Below are positions 1 to 10,772 of a DNA stretch of 64,000 bases, piece after piece. Where the stretch lies: the NCBI GenBank assembly GCA_902596365.1, contig CACJTT010000006.1, positions 1 through 64,000 on the forward strand, read 5' to 3'. The notes beneath the pieces were generated by a model, which had not been told where the DNA came from, did no database searches, and saw only the letters and a list, made by a program, of their open reading frames with translations. Position 1 is the stretch's first letter; each line of letters begins with the position of its first letter. A program made the translations under genes and the position numbers. Source of the stretch: an uncultured Alphaproteobacteria bacterium (lineage in GTDB: Bacteria; Pseudomonadota; Alphaproteobacteria; HIMB59; GCA-002718135).

Positions 1-551
1 TTATGTCTATTTATAATTTTTTCAAATTTATTTGGATAATTTACCTCTAAAAAAAGTTCATCAAAAATATTTGATCTTGTTTCGTAATTTATAATTTTAA
101 CTAAATCTTCAATTTTCAGCCTTTGTTGTTTAAGGAATGAATTTAATTGTACTTCATCAAGTTTATTATTTTGATTATATAGATTAGGAAACCTTTTTTT
201 AGTCTCTGAAGCAACTACTGTTTCATGTAAAATAAAATTCTGATAGTCAAATTCATTTTCAAAAACTGCACTGTTAATCAAACTTCGAAGAGCCATAGAA
301 TGAATTTGAAAAGCTTTAATCTCTTCTGATGTCATTTGTCTACCAAACATTTGGCTATATTGACTAATATTCATATCTAATACACGAAGAAATTTTGTTG
401 TAGAAATTGGAGTGCCAGATACTGATGCTACTACATTATCAGAGTTAAAAAGATTTGAGTATCTTGCAGAACCTCTAAAAAAAAATAAGCTGATTCCAAA
501 AAGAATAGCTAGAACAAATGCTATTTTTGATTTTCCCAGAGTTCTAAACAT
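1..551 (-). CDS. ppiD: PpiD/SurA-type peptidyl-prolyl isomerase, N-terminal part (runs off the left edge)
   Basis: An open frame on the minus strand starts at ATG 551-549 and stays open for 183 codons to the window edge. The N-terminus is a short basic stretch (MFRTLGKSK) followed by one hydrophobic segment at about residues 9-25, as expected of an inner-membrane-anchored periplasmic foldase. The next part (NVVASVSGTPIS, later MTSEEIKAFQ and 'LRSLINSAVFENE') follows the SurA-N-like chaperone domain pattern of PpiD. The parvulin domain would lie outside the window. It is divergent from tpiA with 47 bases between starts, the usual alphaproteobacterial arrangement. Family assignment is fairly sure; the exact subfamily is inferred. 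Confidence 0.8.
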   Translation of the reverse strand, partial: MFRTLGKSKIAFVLAILFGISLFFFRGSARYSNLFNSDNVVASVSGTPISTTKFLRVLDMNISQYSQMFGRQMTSEEIKAFQIHSMALRSLINSAVFENEFDYQNFILHETVVASETKKRFPNLYNQNNKLDEVQLNSFLKQQRLKIEDLVKIINYETRSNIFDELFLEVNYPNKFEKIINRH

Positions 552-598
552 AATTAAGGTTGCTTCTATAATAATAGTTTCTATAAGGGAAAATAATT

Positions 599-1318
599 AT
601 GATAAAATTAGATAATTTTTCTTCATTTTTTATAGCAAATTGGAAGTTAAATGGAAATTTTCAGTTTATTGATCAATTTATTACTGAAATATCTTTACCT
701 CAAGACAGATCTAAATGTATAATTATATGCCCCACATCTATTCATTTGGATTATTTGTCTAAAAATAAATCAGAATTTTACGTTGGTGCTCAAAATGTTT
801 CTCAACATGTCGATGGTGCATTTACTGGAGAAATTTCAGCTAACTCACTATCAGAATTAAATGTTAATTTTTGCATTGTGGGACACTCCGAGAGGAGATA
901 TTTTTTTTTTGAAAAGAATGAAGAAATAAATATCAAATCTGAAAATTTAATCAAAAACAATATAGTCCCGATAATTTGTGTTGGTGAATCATTAGAAGAT
1001 AGAGAAAAAGGTATAACAAACGATATATTAGAAGAACAATTAAAAAAGAGCGTCCCTAACTCATCTAATTTTCAAAATACTATAATAGCATATGAGCCTG
1101 TTTGGGCTATAGGCACTGGTTTAACTCCAACAAATGAAGAAATAAATGATACTCACAGTTTTATTAAAGAACAAAATCCTAATTTCAAAACTATATATGG
1201 AGGCTCTGTAAAATCTAACAACGCAAAAGAGATCACATCTTTATTAAATGTTGATGGTGCTCTAATTGGTGGAGCATCACTTAAATCAGATGAATTTACA
1301 AAGATAATTCAAGATTAA
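599..1318 (+). CDS. tpiA: Triosephosphate isomerase
   Basis: Interconverts dihydroxyacetone phosphate and glyceraldehyde 3-phosphate in glycolysis/gluconeogenesis. The 239-residue protein has the full TIM signature: Asn14 and Lys16 in FIANWKLNG, His96 in GHSERR, the catalytic Glu166 in YEPVWAIGTG, and the phosphate-binding GGSVK and GALIGGASL near the C-terminus. It is slightly shorter than the common ~250 residues. ATG 599 is preceded by an AAGGG-like ribosome site. It heads the plus-strand run tpiA-secG-pyrG-kdsA-eno and is divergent from the ppiD-like gene. Confidence 0.97.
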   Translation: MIKLDNFSSFFIANWKLNGNFQFIDQFITEISLPQDRSKCIIICPTSIHLDYLSKNKSEFYVGAQNVSQHVDGAFTGEISANSLSELNVNFCIVGHSERRYFFFEKNEEINIKSENLIKNNIVPIICVGESLEDREKGITNDILEEQLKKSVPNSSNFQNTIIAYEPVWAIGTGLTPTNEEINDTHSFIKEQNPNFKTIYGGSVKSNNAKEITSLLNVDGALIGGASLKSDEFTKIIQD

Positions 1319-1356
1319 TATCTTGATTTATAATACTTTATAAATATAAGTGCCAA

Positions 1357-1668
1357 ATGCTAACCTTAATAATTATTCAGCTAATTTTGGCAGTGCTTCT
1401 TGTAATATTTGTTTTACTTCAAGGAAGTGATAATGAAGGTTTAGGCCTGGGTGGCGGTGGTGGAGTAGGTGGAATGATGTCCCCTAGAGGTTCTGCTAAC
1501 TTATTATCACGATTAACAGCTTTAACAGCAACGTTATTTATGATTATGAGCGTAATATTGACAATTTTTGCATCAGTAGGATCTGAAAAAAACGTTCTAG
1601 AATCTCTACCTTCTATTAATTCTGAAGAAGAAATATCCCAAGAACCAGTAATCCCTGAAAACAATTAA
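1357..1668 (+). CDS. secG: Preprotein translocase subunit SecG
   Basis: Small membrane subunit of the SecYEG translocon. The 103-residue product has two hydrophobic helices (about residues 2-20 and 53-72). Between them lies the SecG loop with the glycine-rich GLGLGGGGGVGG stretch and the family motif ending RGSANLLSRLTA. A short acidic tail follows. It sits between tpiA and pyrG, a conserved alphaproteobacterial position. Confidence 0.95.
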   Translation: MLTLIIIQLILAVLLVIFVLLQGSDNEGLGLGGGGGVGGMMSPRGSANLLSRLTALTATLFMIMSVILTIFASVGSEKNVLESLPSINSEEEISQEPVIPENN

Positions 1669-1718
1669 TATAATTATCTTGATATAGATTACTCATTTCT
1701 GTATCAGGGTTATCCGTA

Positions 1719-3329
1719 ATGCAATATGTATTTATTACGGGCGGAGTTGCCTCATCTCTTGGCAAAGGTATAGCCTCCGCAGCAGTTGCATCTTTACTTC
1801 AACAAAGAAATTTTAAGGTCCGAATTAGAAAACTTGACCCATATTTAAATGTTGATCCAGGCACAATGAGTCCATATCAACACGGTGAAGTTTTTGTTAC
1901 GGATGATGGCGCTGAAACTGACCTTGATTTAGGCCATTATGAAAGGTTTACAAATAGATCTGCTAAAAAAACTGATAGTACATCATCAGGAAGAATCTAT
2001 TCTAATGTTTTAAAAAAAGAAAGAAAAGGAGATTATCTAGGAGCAACAATACAAGTCATTCCTCATGTTACAGATGAGATAAAGCTTTTCATAAATTCTA
2101 ATTTTGAAGATGAAGAGATTATAATTTATGAAATTGGTGGTACTGTTGGAGATATTGAATCTCTTCCATTTTTAGATGCAATAAGACAGATTAGAAATGA
2201 TAAAAAAATATCATCAGCTTTAATTCACATGACATATGTTCCTTATTTAAGTTCAGCTGGTGAATTAAAAACAAAGCCTACTCAACACTCTGTTAAAGAA
2301 TTACTAAATTCTGGTATTCAACCTGATATTATAATGTGTAGATGTGAAAAAGAAATTAATAACGAGTCTCTTGAGAAGATATCACAATTTTGTAATGTAA
2401 AAAAAGACTCAGTAATTCCTGCCTTAAATGCCAATTCTATTTATGAAGTTCCATCAATCTATTCTAAAGCTGGACTTGATAAAGTTTTACTTGAGCATTT
2501 AGGTTACGATGTTTCAAAATACCCTCTTAATTTAGAAGCTTGGGAAAATTTAACAAATAAAATTAACAATTTAAAAAAAGAAGTAATTATCGGTGTTGTT
2601 GGAAAATATACAAATCTAAAAGATAGTTATAAATCCCTAATAGAAGCTCTTAATCATGGGGGTATTGAAAATAATGTTAAAGTTAAAATTAATTGGATAA
2701 ATGCAGAAAAAATTAAAACATCTGAATTAGTACAAGAGCTAAAAAGTGTAGATGGTATACTAATACCTGGTGGTTTTGGTTATAGAGGTGTTGAAGGTAA
2801 AATTTTAGCAATAAAATATGCAAGAGAAAACAACATTCCTTTTTTTGGAATTTGTTTAGGAATGCAATTAAGTGTAATTGAGATAGCAAGAAATGTTTTT
2901 GATTTGTCAGACTCTAATTCAACTGAATTTCAATCTACTAAAAATCCAGTAGTTAGTCTAATGACAGAATGGCATAATAAGAATAAAATTGAAAAAAGAG
3001 ATCAGACTAGTGATAAAGGAGGCACGATGAGACTCGGAGCCTATAAGGCTATGCTAAAAAAAGACTCTAAAGTTAGTAAAATTTATAATGCTACAGAAAT
3101 TTTAGAGAGGCATAGACACAGATATGAAGTTGATTTATCTTACACTAAAGATTTTGACAAAAAAGGATTCCATTTTTCTGGAATGTCTCCTGATAAAGTA
3201 CTTCCAGAAGTACTCGAAAGCGCAAATCATAAATGGTTTATTGGTGTTCAGTTTCATCCTGAATTAAAATCTAGACCTTTAGCACCACATCCTTTATTTT
3301 CATCTTTTATAAAAAATTGTATAAAATGA
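1719..3329 (+). CDS. pyrG: CTP synthase (glutamine-hydrolysing)
   Basis: Makes CTP from UTP, ATP and glutamine. The 536-residue length is normal. The N-terminal synthase domain opens with the P-loop-like [11 protein letters not shown] and contains the [11 protein letters not shown] signature. The C-terminal class I amidotransferase domain has the nucleophile Cys in FFGICLGMQ and the His/Glu pair in GVQFHPE. The stop codon overlaps the likely kdsA start (ATGA), so the two are translationally coupled. Confidence 0.98.
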   Translation: MQYVFITGGVASSLGKGIASAAVASLLQQRNFKVRIRKLDPYLNVDPGTMSPYQHGEVFVTDDGAETDLDLGHYERFTNRSAKKTDSTSSGRIYSNVLKKERKGDYLGATIQVIPHVTDEIKLFINSNFEDEEIIIYEIGGTVGDIESLPFLDAIRQIRNDKKISSALIHMTYVPYLSSAGELKTKPTQHSVKELLNSGIQPDIIMCRCEKEINNESLEKISQFCNVKKDSVIPALNANSIYEVPSIYSKAGLDKVLLEHLGYDVSKYPLNLEAWENLTNKINNLKKEVIIGVVGKYTNLKDSYKSLIEALNHGGIENNVKVKINWINAEKIKTSELVQELKSVDGILIPGGFGYRGVEGKILAIKYARENNIPFFGICLGMQLSVIEIARNVFDLSDSNSTEFQSTKNPVVSLMTEWHNKNKIEKRDQTSDKGGTMRLGAYKAMLKKDSKVSKIYNATEILERHRHRYEVDLSYTKDFDKKGFHFSGMSPDKVLPEVLESANHKWFIGVQFHPELKSRPLAPHPLFSSFIKNCIK

Positions 3330-4150
3330 AAACTATCAAAATAGCAGATTTTGAAACATCTAATGAAAATAATTTATTTTTAATAGCAGGTCCGTGTGTC
3401 ATTGAGAGTGAAAGTCATTCTTTGATGATGGCGGAAAAAATTGCTAAAGTATGTCAAAAACTTAAAATTAATTTTGTTTATAAGTCTAGTTTTGATAAAG
3501 CTAATAGATCAAGTATTAATAGTAAAAGAGGTATAGAAATAAATCATGCTGAAAAAATATTTGATAAAATAAAATCTACTTTTAAATGCCCTATTTTAAC
3601 TGATGTTCATAACGGAAGTCACTGTGAATTTTTATCAAAATCTGAAAGTGTTGATATTCTTCAAATACCGGCATTTTTATGTAGACAAACTGACTTATTA
3701 ATTTCAGCAGCAAAAACAAATAAAATTATAAATGTTAAAAAAGGTCAGTTTTTATCGCCATATGAGGTTCCTAATATTTTTAAAAAAATTGAAAGTACAG
3801 GTAATCACAATATAATGATTACAGAAAGAGGAACATCATTTGGTTATAATAATTTAATTAACGATTTTAAATCTTTAGATATTATGAAAAACTATCTATA
3901 CCCAGTCATTTTTGATGCAACTCATTCCGTACAAGAACCAGGAGGTATGGGAGAAAAGAGTGGAGGCAAAAGAGAATTTGTTTCTACTTTATCTAAAGCT
4001 GCTGTAGCAGTTGGAGTTGCTGGCATTTTTATTGAGACACATAATGATCCTGATAATGCTCCAAGTGATGGCCCCAATATGTTGCATATTGAAAATTTAG
4101 AGAGTTTAATTTCCAAATTAATTGAATTAGATACTGTTTCAAAAAAATAA
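3326..4150 (+). CDS. kdsA: 3-deoxy-8-phosphooctulonate (KDO-8-P) synthase
   Basis: Condenses arabinose 5-phosphate with phosphoenolpyruvate to give KDO-8-P, precursor of the lipopolysaccharide inner core, so the cell makes a KDO-containing outer membrane. Motifs seen: [20 protein letters not shown], the substrate-binding KKGQFLSP and [12 protein letters not shown] chose ATG 3326, which overlaps the pyrG stop as ATGA, over an in-frame TTG at 3317; this gives 274 residues, normal for the family. It lies between pyrG and eno as in many proteobacteria. Confidence 0.96.
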   Translation: MKTIKIADFETSNENNLFLIAGPCVIESESHSLMMAEKIAKVCQKLKINFVYKSSFDKANRSSINSKRGIEINHAEKIFDKIKSTFKCPILTDVHNGSHCEFLSKSESVDILQIPAFLCRQTDLLISAAKTNKIINVKKGQFLSPYEVPNIFKKIESTGNHNIMITERGTSFGYNNLINDFKSLDIMKNYLYPVIFDATHSVQEPGGMGEKSGGKREFVSTLSKAAVAVGVAGIFIETHNDPDNAPSDGPNMLHIENLESLISKLIELDTVSKK

Positions 4151-4183
4151 TTTTTATTTATTTTTTAGTATAGAAAGGCTTAG

Positions 4184-5461
4184 ATGGAAAAAATAAAAAA
4201 TATAAATGCAAGAGAAATATTAGATAGTAGAGGAAATCCTACTGTTGAATGTGATCTAGAATTACAAGACGGATCATTTGGCAGAGCTGCTGTACCAAGC
4301 GGTGCTTCAACAGGTATTCATGAAGCTTTAGAATTACGTGATGGAGATCAAAATAGATATCTGGGGAAAGGGGTAAAAAAAGCTGTTCAAAGTATCAATG
4401 ATCAGATTAAAAAAGAAGTTGTTGGCAAGACTTTTGATAACTACAAAGTTTTTGATAAGGCGATATTGAGCTTAGATGGAACAGAAAATAAGTCTAACTT
4501 TGGTGCAAATGCAACGCTTGCTGCAAGTTTAGCTTTTGCAAAAAGTTTAGCAAGTCATAATTCCACACCTTTTTACCGACACATTGCTGAAAATGAAGAT
4601 TTTTTACTACCTGTACCCATGATGAATATTATAAATGGTGGATCCCACGCTGATAATGATGTTGATATTCAAGAGTTTATGATCGCTCCAGTTGGAGCAA
4701 CTTCATTTTCAGAGGCTATAAGGTTTGGATGTGAAATTTTTCATTCATTAAAATCAATTTTAAAATCAAAGAATCTTAATACTAATGTTGGTGATGAGGG
4801 AGGTTTTGCCCCTAATTTAAATAACTCTGCTGAGGTAATAGAAATAATTTTAAGCTCTATAGAAAAGGCTGGTTTTAAAATAAATAAAGATATTCTATTG
4901 TCACTTGATGTTGCTTCTACAGAATTTTATAAAAATAATAAATATAATCTTAAGGGTGAAGGAAAAACTCTATCTTCTATTGAAATGGTAAATTATATTG
5001 AAAACTTATCAAATAATTTTCCTATTTACTCAATTGAGGATGGAATGGCTGAGGATGATTGGGATGGATGGATAGAATTAACTAAAAGAATCGGAAATAA
5101 AGTTCAGTTGGTTGGAGATGATCTTTTCGTTACAAATATTAAAAGATTAAAAACTGGAATAGATAAAAGTGCAGGCAATGCAATATTAGTAAAGTTGAAT
5201 CAAATAGGAACTTTATCTGAAACTATTGATGCTATTAATCTTGGAAAAGCAAACAATTTTTCTTCGATCATTTCACATAGATCTGGGGAAACTGAAGATA
5301 CCACAATTGCAGATTTATCTGTAGCTGTATCAGCTGGACAAATTAAAACTGGTTCACTTTCAAGAACTGACAGGACTGCAAAATATAATCAATTATTAAG
5401 AATAGAAGAAATGCTTGGTGAAAGTGCTAAATACGCAGGAATATCAATTCTAAAATATTGA
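4184..5461 (+). CDS. eno: Enolase
   Basis: Converts 2-phosphoglycerate to phosphoenolpyruvate. The 425-residue product carries the N-terminal [14 protein letters not shown], the GASTG loop, [14 protein letters not shown] with metal ligands, GDDLFVTN, and the enolase signature [14 protein letters not shown] followed by [10 protein letters not shown]. All catalytic regions look intact. An AAAGG-type ribosome site precedes ATG 4184. It supplies phosphoenolpyruvate to the upstream KdsA reaction as well as to glycolysis. Confidence 0.98.
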   Translation: MEKIKNINAREILDSRGNPTVECDLELQDGSFGRAAVPSGASTGIHEALELRDGDQNRYLGKGVKKAVQSINDQIKKEVVGKTFDNYKVFDKAILSLDGTENKSNFGANATLAASLAFAKSLASHNSTPFYRHIAENEDFLLPVPMMNIINGGSHADNDVDIQEFMIAPVGATSFSEAIRFGCEIFHSLKSILKSKNLNTNVGDEGGFAPNLNNSAEVIEIILSSIEKAGFKINKDILLSLDVASTEFYKNNKYNLKGEGKTLSSIEMVNYIENLSNNFPIYSIEDGMAEDDWDGWIELTKRIGNKVQLVGDDLFVTNIKRLKTGIDKSAGNAILVKLNQIGTLSETIDAINLGKANNFSSIISHRSGETEDTTIADLSVAVSAGQIKTGSLSRTDRTAKYNQLLRIEEMLGESAKYAGISILKY

Positions 5462-5496
5462 CACATACGTACTTGTTCTGATTAATTGAATTTGAT

Positions 5497-5811
5497 ATGA
5501 ATAAATCAGTAATTTTAAAAAATAAAATAGTTTTATTTTTATCTTTTTTAATAACTTTTTTTATTTTTATTTATCTTGTCTACTTCTTGATAAATGGTCA
5601 AAGAGGTTTGCTTAAGTATTTATACCTTTCAAAACAAGCAGAACAATACAAACACACTTTAACTAATCTCATTGCAGAGAATAATTACTATATAGATCGT
5701 ACAAAAAGGTTGCAGTCCAATACTATTGATTTGGATTATTTAGACGAACAAGCAAGAAAAAAGCTTGGTTTAATTGATAAAAATGAAATTGTAATTATAT
5801 TAGATAAATAA
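5497..5811 (+). CDS. ftsB: FtsB/DivIC-like septum formation initiator
   Basis: A 104-residue bitopic protein with a short cytoplasmic start, one strongly hydrophobic helix (about residues 12-33), then a coiled-coil-like segment and the family tail (LDYLDEQARKKLGLIDKNEIVII). The DYLDEQAR-LG motif is typical of FtsB/DivIC proteins that bind FtsL and FtsQ at the division site. Its place between eno and pdhA is the standard alphaproteobacterial position. Confidence 0.88.
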   Translation: MNKSVILKNKIVLFLSFLITFFIFIYLVYFLINGQRGLLKYLYLSKQAEQYKHTLTNLIAENNYYIDRTKRLQSNTIDLDYLDEQARKKLGLIDKNEIVIILDK

Positions 5812-5815
5812 ATAA

Positions 5816-5864
5816 TTGACAAAAATTTACAATTTAATATTTAAAAATTTACAAAAATTTACAA
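5816..5864 (+). promoter_or_regulatory. Likely pdh operon promoter with three copies of a 12-mer
   Basis: A perfect -35 consensus TTGACA lies at 5816-5821, just after the ftsB stop. A modest -10 candidate (TATTTA, 5838-5843) sits 16 bases downstream. The 12-mer AAAAATTTACAA occurs three times at 5821-5832, 5843-5854 and 5853-5864, the last ending one base before the pdhA ATG. The spacing of about one or two helical turns (22 and 10 bases) would suit repeated binding of a regulator. The promoter and operator roles are inferred. Confidence 0.5.
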
Positions 5865-6827
5865 ATGACAAAACTATCTAAATCAGACCATTTAAAAATA
5901 TTCTCTTATATGTTGAAAATTAGACGATTTGAGGAGAGATCAGCACAACTTTATGGAATGGGTTACATAGGCGGGTTTTGCCACTTATATATTGGGCAAG
6001 AAGCTGTAGTTGTAGGAGTCTTGATGACAATCAAAAAAAATGACTCTGTTGTTACTACATATAGAGATCATGGCCATATGATTGCCAGAGGTTTAGATCC
6101 CAAAAAAATTATGGCTGAACTCACAGGAAGAACTGATGGATATTCTGCTGGTAAAGGCGGTTCAATGCATATGTTTTCTAAAGCAAATAATTTTTATGGA
6201 GGACACGGTATTGTGGGGGCTCAAGTACCAATTGGAACTGGTATTGCATTTACTCATAAATACAATGGTGATAAAAATATTTGCCGCACTTACATTGGTG
6301 ATGGTGCTATGAATAATGGTCAAGTTTTTGAAGCTTTTAATTTAGCAGCTTTATGGAAGCTTCCTGTCTTATACATAATAGAAAACAATAAATATGGTAT
6401 GGGCACTGCAGTTGATAGAGCTGCTGCAGGCACTCATTTATATAAAAGAGGAGAAGCTTTTGGAATTAAAGGTGAAATAGTGGATGGTATGAATGTTTAT
6501 TCAGTTATCAAAGCAGCTGAAAAAGCAGGAGAGTATGTAAGATCAGGCAAAGGTCCATATATATTAGAAGTGCAAACATATCGCTATAGAGGTCACTCAA
6601 TGTCTGATCCTGCAAAATATAGAACAAAAGATGAGTTAGAAGAGTATAAAAATTCAGATCCTATAGAGATTGTCAGAGAAGAAATATTAAAAAAGAAATT
6701 CGCAACTAAAAATGATTTGGATAATTTAAATAAAGAAATTATTGAAGAAATAAAATTAGCCGTTGATTTTGCTCTTGAAAGTAAATTTCCACCTAGTGAA
6801 GAATTATATACAGATGTTTATATTTAA
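5865..6827 (+). CDS. pdhA: Pyruvate dehydrogenase E1 component, alpha subunit
   Basis: Thiamine-diphosphate-dependent subunit that decarboxylates pyruvate together with PdhB. The 320-residue product has the E1-alpha pattern: LKIRRFEER at the N-terminus, TTYRDHGH, GKGGSMHM, and the ThDP motif starting GDGAMNNGQVFEA and ending in ENN. A C-terminal YRYRGHSMSDP loop matches the E1-alpha active-site region. No clear ribosome site is seen; the region before ATG is filled by the 12-mer repeats. pdhB starts on the very next base after the stop. Confidence 0.96.
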   Translation: MTKLSKSDHLKIFSYMLKIRRFEERSAQLYGMGYIGGFCHLYIGQEAVVVGVLMTIKKNDSVVTTYRDHGHMIARGLDPKKIMAELTGRTDGYSAGKGGSMHMFSKANNFYGGHGIVGAQVPIGTGIAFTHKYNGDKNICRTYIGDGAMNNGQVFEAFNLAALWKLPVLYIIENNKYGMGTAVDRAAAGTHLYKRGEAFGIKGEIVDGMNVYSVIKAAEKAGEYVRSGKGPYILEVQTYRYRGHSMSDPAKYRTKDELEEYKNSDPIEIVREEILKKKFATKNDLDNLNKEIIEEIKLAVDFALESKFPPSEELYTDVYI

Positions 6828-8174
6828 ATGAGTACTGAAATATTAATGCCAGCTTTATCACCGACTATGACAGAGGGCAACTTAACTAAATGGTTGGTAA
6901 AGGAGGGGCAGGAGATAAAAGCTGGAGATGTAATAGCGGAAATAGAAACTGATAAAGCCACTATGGAAGTAGAGACAGTTGACGAAGGTTTTATTGAAAA
7001 ATTACTTTATGAAGAAGGAGATAATAATATACCTGTTAATAAACCTATTGCTTTAATTTCAACGGCGAAAAACACTTCAACTCAAAAGATGGATCAAAAT
7101 ATCGAAGATTTTTCAAAAATAGAAAATCAAGAAAAAATTGAAATTAAAGAAAACAAGCCAATTTCTGAAAATGTTAATACTGATCTTAATAAAGATCAAA
7201 TTACTATGAGACAGGCAATTAGAGATACAATCGCTGAGGAAATGAGAAAAGACAAAAAAGTTTTTATACTTGGAGAGGAAGTCGCAGAGTACCAAGGAGC
7301 TTATAAAGTTACACAAGGTCTTTTGGATGAGTTTGGTAAAAAAAGAGTAATTGATACTCCTATATCAGAACATGGCTTTACTGGATTAGCCGTGGGAGCT
7401 GCTTTCAAAGGTTTGTTTCCTATTGTTGAATTTATGACTTTTAATTTCTCAATGCAAGCAATTGATCAAATTATCAATTCAGCTGCAAAGACATTATATA
7501 TGTCAGGTGGGCAAATTAATTGCCCAATTGTTTTTCGTGGTCCAAATGGTGCTGCGGCACAGGTTGCTGCCCAACATAGTCAAGATTTTTCATCTTGGTA
7601 TGCTCATGTACCTGGTTTAAAGGTTATAGCTCCATCAACACCATTAAATGCTAAGGGTCTTCTTCGTGAGGCAATAAGAGATCCAAATCCTGTAATATTT
7701 CTAGAAAATGAAATACTGTATGGCTTAAAAGGTAAGGTCTCATCAGATTTAAATTTTACAATACCATTTGGAATGGCTAATATTGCAAAAGAAGGAAAAG
7801 ATACAACCATAGTAACTTATTCCATAATGCTTCATAAGTCATTAGAGGCCGCAAAAATTTTAAAGGACAAACATAATTTGGATATTGAAGTAATTGATCT
7901 GCAGAGTTTAAGGCCATTAGATTCGGAGACCATAATAAAGTCTGTTAAAAAAACAAATAGAGTTGTTACAGTAGAAGAGTCATGGCCATTTGCAAGTGTA
8001 GGATCTGAGATAGTAAATATCGTACAAAAAAATGCCTTTGATTATCTAGATGCCCCCATAATTAAAGTTAATAGTGCAGATGTTCCTATGCCTTATTCAA
8101 GTGAATTAGAAAAGTTATATCTTCCTCAAGTAGATGATATTGTAAAAGCTGTTAAAGAAGTTAATTATATATAG
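6828..8174 (+). CDS. pdhB: Pyruvate dehydrogenase E1 component, beta subunit with N-terminal lipoyl domain
   Basis: The 448-residue protein has a biotinyl/lipoyl domain at residues 1-77, with the lipoylated Lys43 in [11 protein letters not shown] charged, Lys/Glu-rich linker (about 80-120) follows, then the transketolase-like E1-beta domain from ITMRQAIRD to the end ([43 protein letters not shown]). A lipoyl domain on E1-beta is characteristic of alphaproteobacteria. The lipoyl domain is nearly identical in its first 15 residues to that of PdhC, so the two copies probably share recent ancestry or are under conversion. Confidence 0.96.
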   Translation: MSTEILMPALSPTMTEGNLTKWLVKEGQEIKAGDVIAEIETDKATMEVETVDEGFIEKLLYEEGDNNIPVNKPIALISTAKNTSTQKMDQNIEDFSKIENQEKIEIKENKPISENVNTDLNKDQITMRQAIRDTIAEEMRKDKKVFILGEEVAEYQGAYKVTQGLLDEFGKKRVIDTPISEHGFTGLAVGAAFKGLFPIVEFMTFNFSMQAIDQIINSAAKTLYMSGGQINCPIVFRGPNGAAAQVAAQHSQDFSSWYAHVPGLKVIAPSTPLNAKGLLREAIRDPNPVIFLENEILYGLKGKVSSDLNFTIPFGMANIAKEGKDTTIVTYSIMLHKSLEAAKILKDKHNLDIEVIDLQSLRPLDSETIIKSVKKTNRVVTVEESWPFASVGSEIVNIVQKNAFDYLDAPIIKVNSADVPMPYSSELEKLYLPQVDDIVKAVKEVNYI

Positions 8175-8177
8175 TTT

Positions 8178-9407
8178 ATGTCATCAAAAATTTTAATGCC
8201 GGCTTTGTCGCCTACTATGACTGAAGGTACAATTAATAAATGGTTGGTAAAAATTGGTGATAACGTTAAAGCTGGAGATATTATTGCTGAAATAGAAACT
8301 GATAAAGCTACAATGGAAGTAGAGGCAGTTGATGAAGGTAAAATAACTCATCTTCTTAAAGAAAATCCAAATCATCAAGTTCCTGTAAATACTGTTATTG
8401 CTATCATAGATGGTAAAGAAAGCGACTTCCTTGAAAATAATTTAATTACAAAAGAGATGGTTAAAGATGAAAAGGAATCTATAAATAATGAACACTCTAA
8501 ATTAAATGAAAAAAATGAGACTAAAAATGATTTTGTTATTGATAAATCTAATTCTAAATCAAAAGCATCTCCTTTAGTAAAAAAAATTGCTAAGGATCAA
8601 ATGATTGATCTAAATAAAATTAAGGGATCCGGTCCAGATGGCAGAATTATAAAAAAAGATATTGAGTCAAAATCGTCTTCTGAAACCCCTTCAGAGCAAA
8701 AAAATAATCAAGATTTCATTGTGCCCAGTATGATGCGTAAAGTAATAGCTAAACGAACAACAGAAGCAAAACAACAAATACCTCATTTTTATTTAACTAT
8801 AGAGTCTAATGTTGATAAGTTAATTGATCTAAGAAATAAAATTAATGAGAATAATTCTGTAAAGATTTCATTTAATGATTTGATTGTTAAAGCTTTAGGT
8901 TTAGCAATGAAAAAAAATCCTAATACTAATGTTTACTGGCAAGATAATAAAATTTATCAATTAAAAGATATTGACGTATCAGTTGCAGTCGCAATTGATG
9001 AAGGTCTTATTACTCCAGTTATTAAAGCCATTAATTCCAAAGGTCTTAACGAAGTATCACTTGAGATAAGAGAATTAGCTATGTTAGCCAAAAAAAACTC
9101 TTTGACTCCAAAGCAATATACTGGAGGATCTATAACAGTATCTAATTTAGGAATGTTTGGAATAAGTGAATTTGCAGCCATTATTAGTCCTCCCCAAGCA
9201 TCAATTTTAGCTGTTGGTAAAATTATTAAAAAACCTATTGTAATGGATGATTCTGTGAAGGTAGGTCATACTCTAAAATCTACTTTATCGGCTGATCATC
9301 GAGTTTTAGATGGTGCAGTTGCAGGTAAATTGTTAAAAGATTTTAATGATATCATTGAAGATCCATTTGAAATTTGGATAAATAGCAATGATATGGAAGT
9401 AATTTGA
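8178..9407 (+). CDS. pdhC: Dihydrolipoamide acetyltransferase (PDH E2)
   Basis: Transfers the acetyl group from lipoyl to CoA and forms the core of the PDH complex. Domains in order in the 409 residues: lipoyl domain 1-76 (Lys43 in ETDKATME), linker rich in Lys/Glu/Asn, peripheral-subunit-binding domain about 133-168 ([18 protein letters not shown]), and the catalytic domain from about 185 with the active-site [11 protein letters not shown] near the C-terminus. lipA follows after one base. Confidence 0.96.
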   Translation: MSSKILMPALSPTMTEGTINKWLVKIGDNVKAGDIIAEIETDKATMEVEAVDEGKITHLLKENPNHQVPVNTVIAIIDGKESDFLENNLITKEMVKDEKESINNEHSKLNEKNETKNDFVIDKSNSKSKASPLVKKIAKDQMIDLNKIKGSGPDGRIIKKDIESKSSSETPSEQKNNQDFIVPSMMRKVIAKRTTEAKQQIPHFYLTIESNVDKLIDLRNKINENNSVKISFNDLIVKALGLAMKKNPNTNVYWQDNKIYQLKDIDVSVAVAIDEGLITPVIKAINSKGLNEVSLEIRELAMLAKKNSLTPKQYTGGSITVSNLGMFGISEFAAIISPPQASILAVGKIIKKPIVMDDSVKVGHTLKSTLSADHRVLDGAVAGKLLKDFNDIIEDPFEIWINSNDMEVI

Positions 9408-9408
9408 A

Positions 9409-10335
9409 ATGAGTGAAGTAAGACATCCCGAGAAAATTTTTCGTGTTTCAAACACTATTCCTAAGAAACCTTCCTGGATAAGAGTTAAAGCTCCAACATC
9501 AAAATTTTTTAAATCAACAGATAAAATTTTAAAAAATAAAAAAATAATTACAGTTTGTGAAGAAGCTGCATGTCCAAATATTTCTGAATGCTGGCAAAAA
9601 AAACATGCTACATTTATGATATTAGGAGATATTTGCACGAGAGCCTGTGCATTTTGTAATATAAAAACTGGTAAACCTGGTTTTGTTGATAAAGAGGAGC
9701 CAAATAAAATAGCAGAAGCAGTATCTGAATTGGGCTTAGAACATGTTGTTGTTACAAGTGTTGATAGAGATGATTTGGAAGATGGTGGGGCTGAACATTT
9801 TACACTAGTAATTTCTTCAATTAAAAAATTAAATCCAAGTTGTACTGTAGAAATTCTAACTCCAGATTTTCATAAAAAACCTAAAGCACTAGATATTCTT
9901 TCAAGTGAATTGCCAGATGTGTTTAATCATAATCTAGAAACTGTACCAAGATTATATTTAAGTATTAGGCCTGGATCTAGATATTTTGTCAGCCTTAAAC
10001 TTTTAGCAGATATTAAAAAACTTAATCCTAATGTATTTACAAAATCAGGCTTAATGGTGGGTTTAGGCGAAACCAAGGATGAAATTTATCAAGTAATGGA
10101 TGATTTGAGAGCAGCAGATGTTGATTTTATTACAATTGGTCAATATTTGCCCCCAACACCAAAGCATGCAAAACTGGAAAAGTTTATTACTCCCAAAGAA
10201 TTTGATGATTACAAGCAAATGGCTGTAGCAAAAGGATTTTTGATGGTTGCTTCATCACCTTTAACAAGATCAAGCTACCATGCATCTGAAGATTTTAGAG
10301 TTATGCAACAAAATAGAGCTTCTAAAGGTATCTAA
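9409..10335 (+). CDS. lipA: Lipoyl synthase
   Basis: Radical-SAM enzyme that inserts two sulfurs into protein-bound octanoyl groups, here most obviously those of the PdhB and PdhC lipoyl domains. Both iron-sulfur clusters are supported: Cys50, Cys55, Cys61 for the auxiliary cluster and Cys76, Cys80, Cys83 (CTRACAFC) for the SAM cluster. The C-terminal SSYHASE segment carries the conserved RSSYHA-type serine. The 308-residue length is normal. Its stop overlaps the ratA start by one base. Confidence 0.97.
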   Translation: MSEVRHPEKIFRVSNTIPKKPSWIRVKAPTSKFFKSTDKILKNKKIITVCEEAACPNISECWQKKHATFMILGDICTRACAFCNIKTGKPGFVDKEEPNKIAEAVSELGLEHVVVTSVDRDDLEDGGAEHFTLVISSIKKLNPSCTVEILTPDFHKKPKALDILSSELPDVFNHNLETVPRLYLSIRPGSRYFVSLKLLADIKKLNPNVFTKSGLMVGLGETKDEIYQVMDDLRAADVDFITIGQYLPPTPKHAKLEKFITPKEFDDYKQMAVAKGFLMVASSPLTRSSYHASEDFRVMQQNRASKGI

Positions 10336-10772
10336 TGAAAAATTCAAGAAGAGAAGAACTTATTTCGCACTCAGCAATAAAACTTTTTAACATTGTTTTA
10401 GATATAGACAGCTATCCAGAATATATTCCTTGGTGCACTAAAATGATTGTCAATAAAAGGAAAAAAAATGAAATTTATGCAGATATGTATGTAAAATATA
10501 AATTTATTTTAATGCATAAATTTGGTTCCCATATAAAATTTGATAAAAATAATTTAACAATAGAAACTAGCTATATAGAGGGACCTCTTAAAGATTTGAC
10601 AACTAAATGGAAATTTGAAGAAATAGATAAAAAAAAATCAAAGATTTTTTTTGATGTAAATTTTGAATTTAAAAATTATTTGCATCAAAAAATTGCAGAA
10701 ACTTTTTATCCTTTAATAGAAAAAAAAATGATAGATTCATTTAAAAAAAGAGCAGGTAATAGTTTAGATTAA
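10335..10772 (+). CDS. Coq10/RatA-family START-like protein
   Basis: The 145-residue product belongs to the polyketide-cyclase/Coq10 START-like family: the segment LFNIVLDIDSYPEYIPWC near the N-terminus and a C-terminal helix (YPLIEKKMIDSFKKRA) are typical. Eukaryotic members bind ubiquinone, while the E. coli homologue is called RatA. Which role applies here cannot be told from sequence. The gene is coupled to lipA (TAATG) and its end overlaps the convergent cinA by 9 bases. Confidence 0.82.
   Translation: MKNSRREELISHSAIKLFNIVLDIDSYPEYIPWCTKMIVNKRKKNEIYADMYVKYKFILMHKFGSHIKFDKNNLTIETSYIEGPLKDLTTKWKFEEIDKKKSKIFFDVNFEFKNYLHQKIAETFYPLIEKKMIDSFKKRAGNSLD

Noticed and set aside
412-615. Open frame of 67 residues on the plus strand before tpiA
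   Set aside because: It is the mirror of the ppiD-like N-terminus on the minus strand, which has a clear signal-anchor and family pattern.
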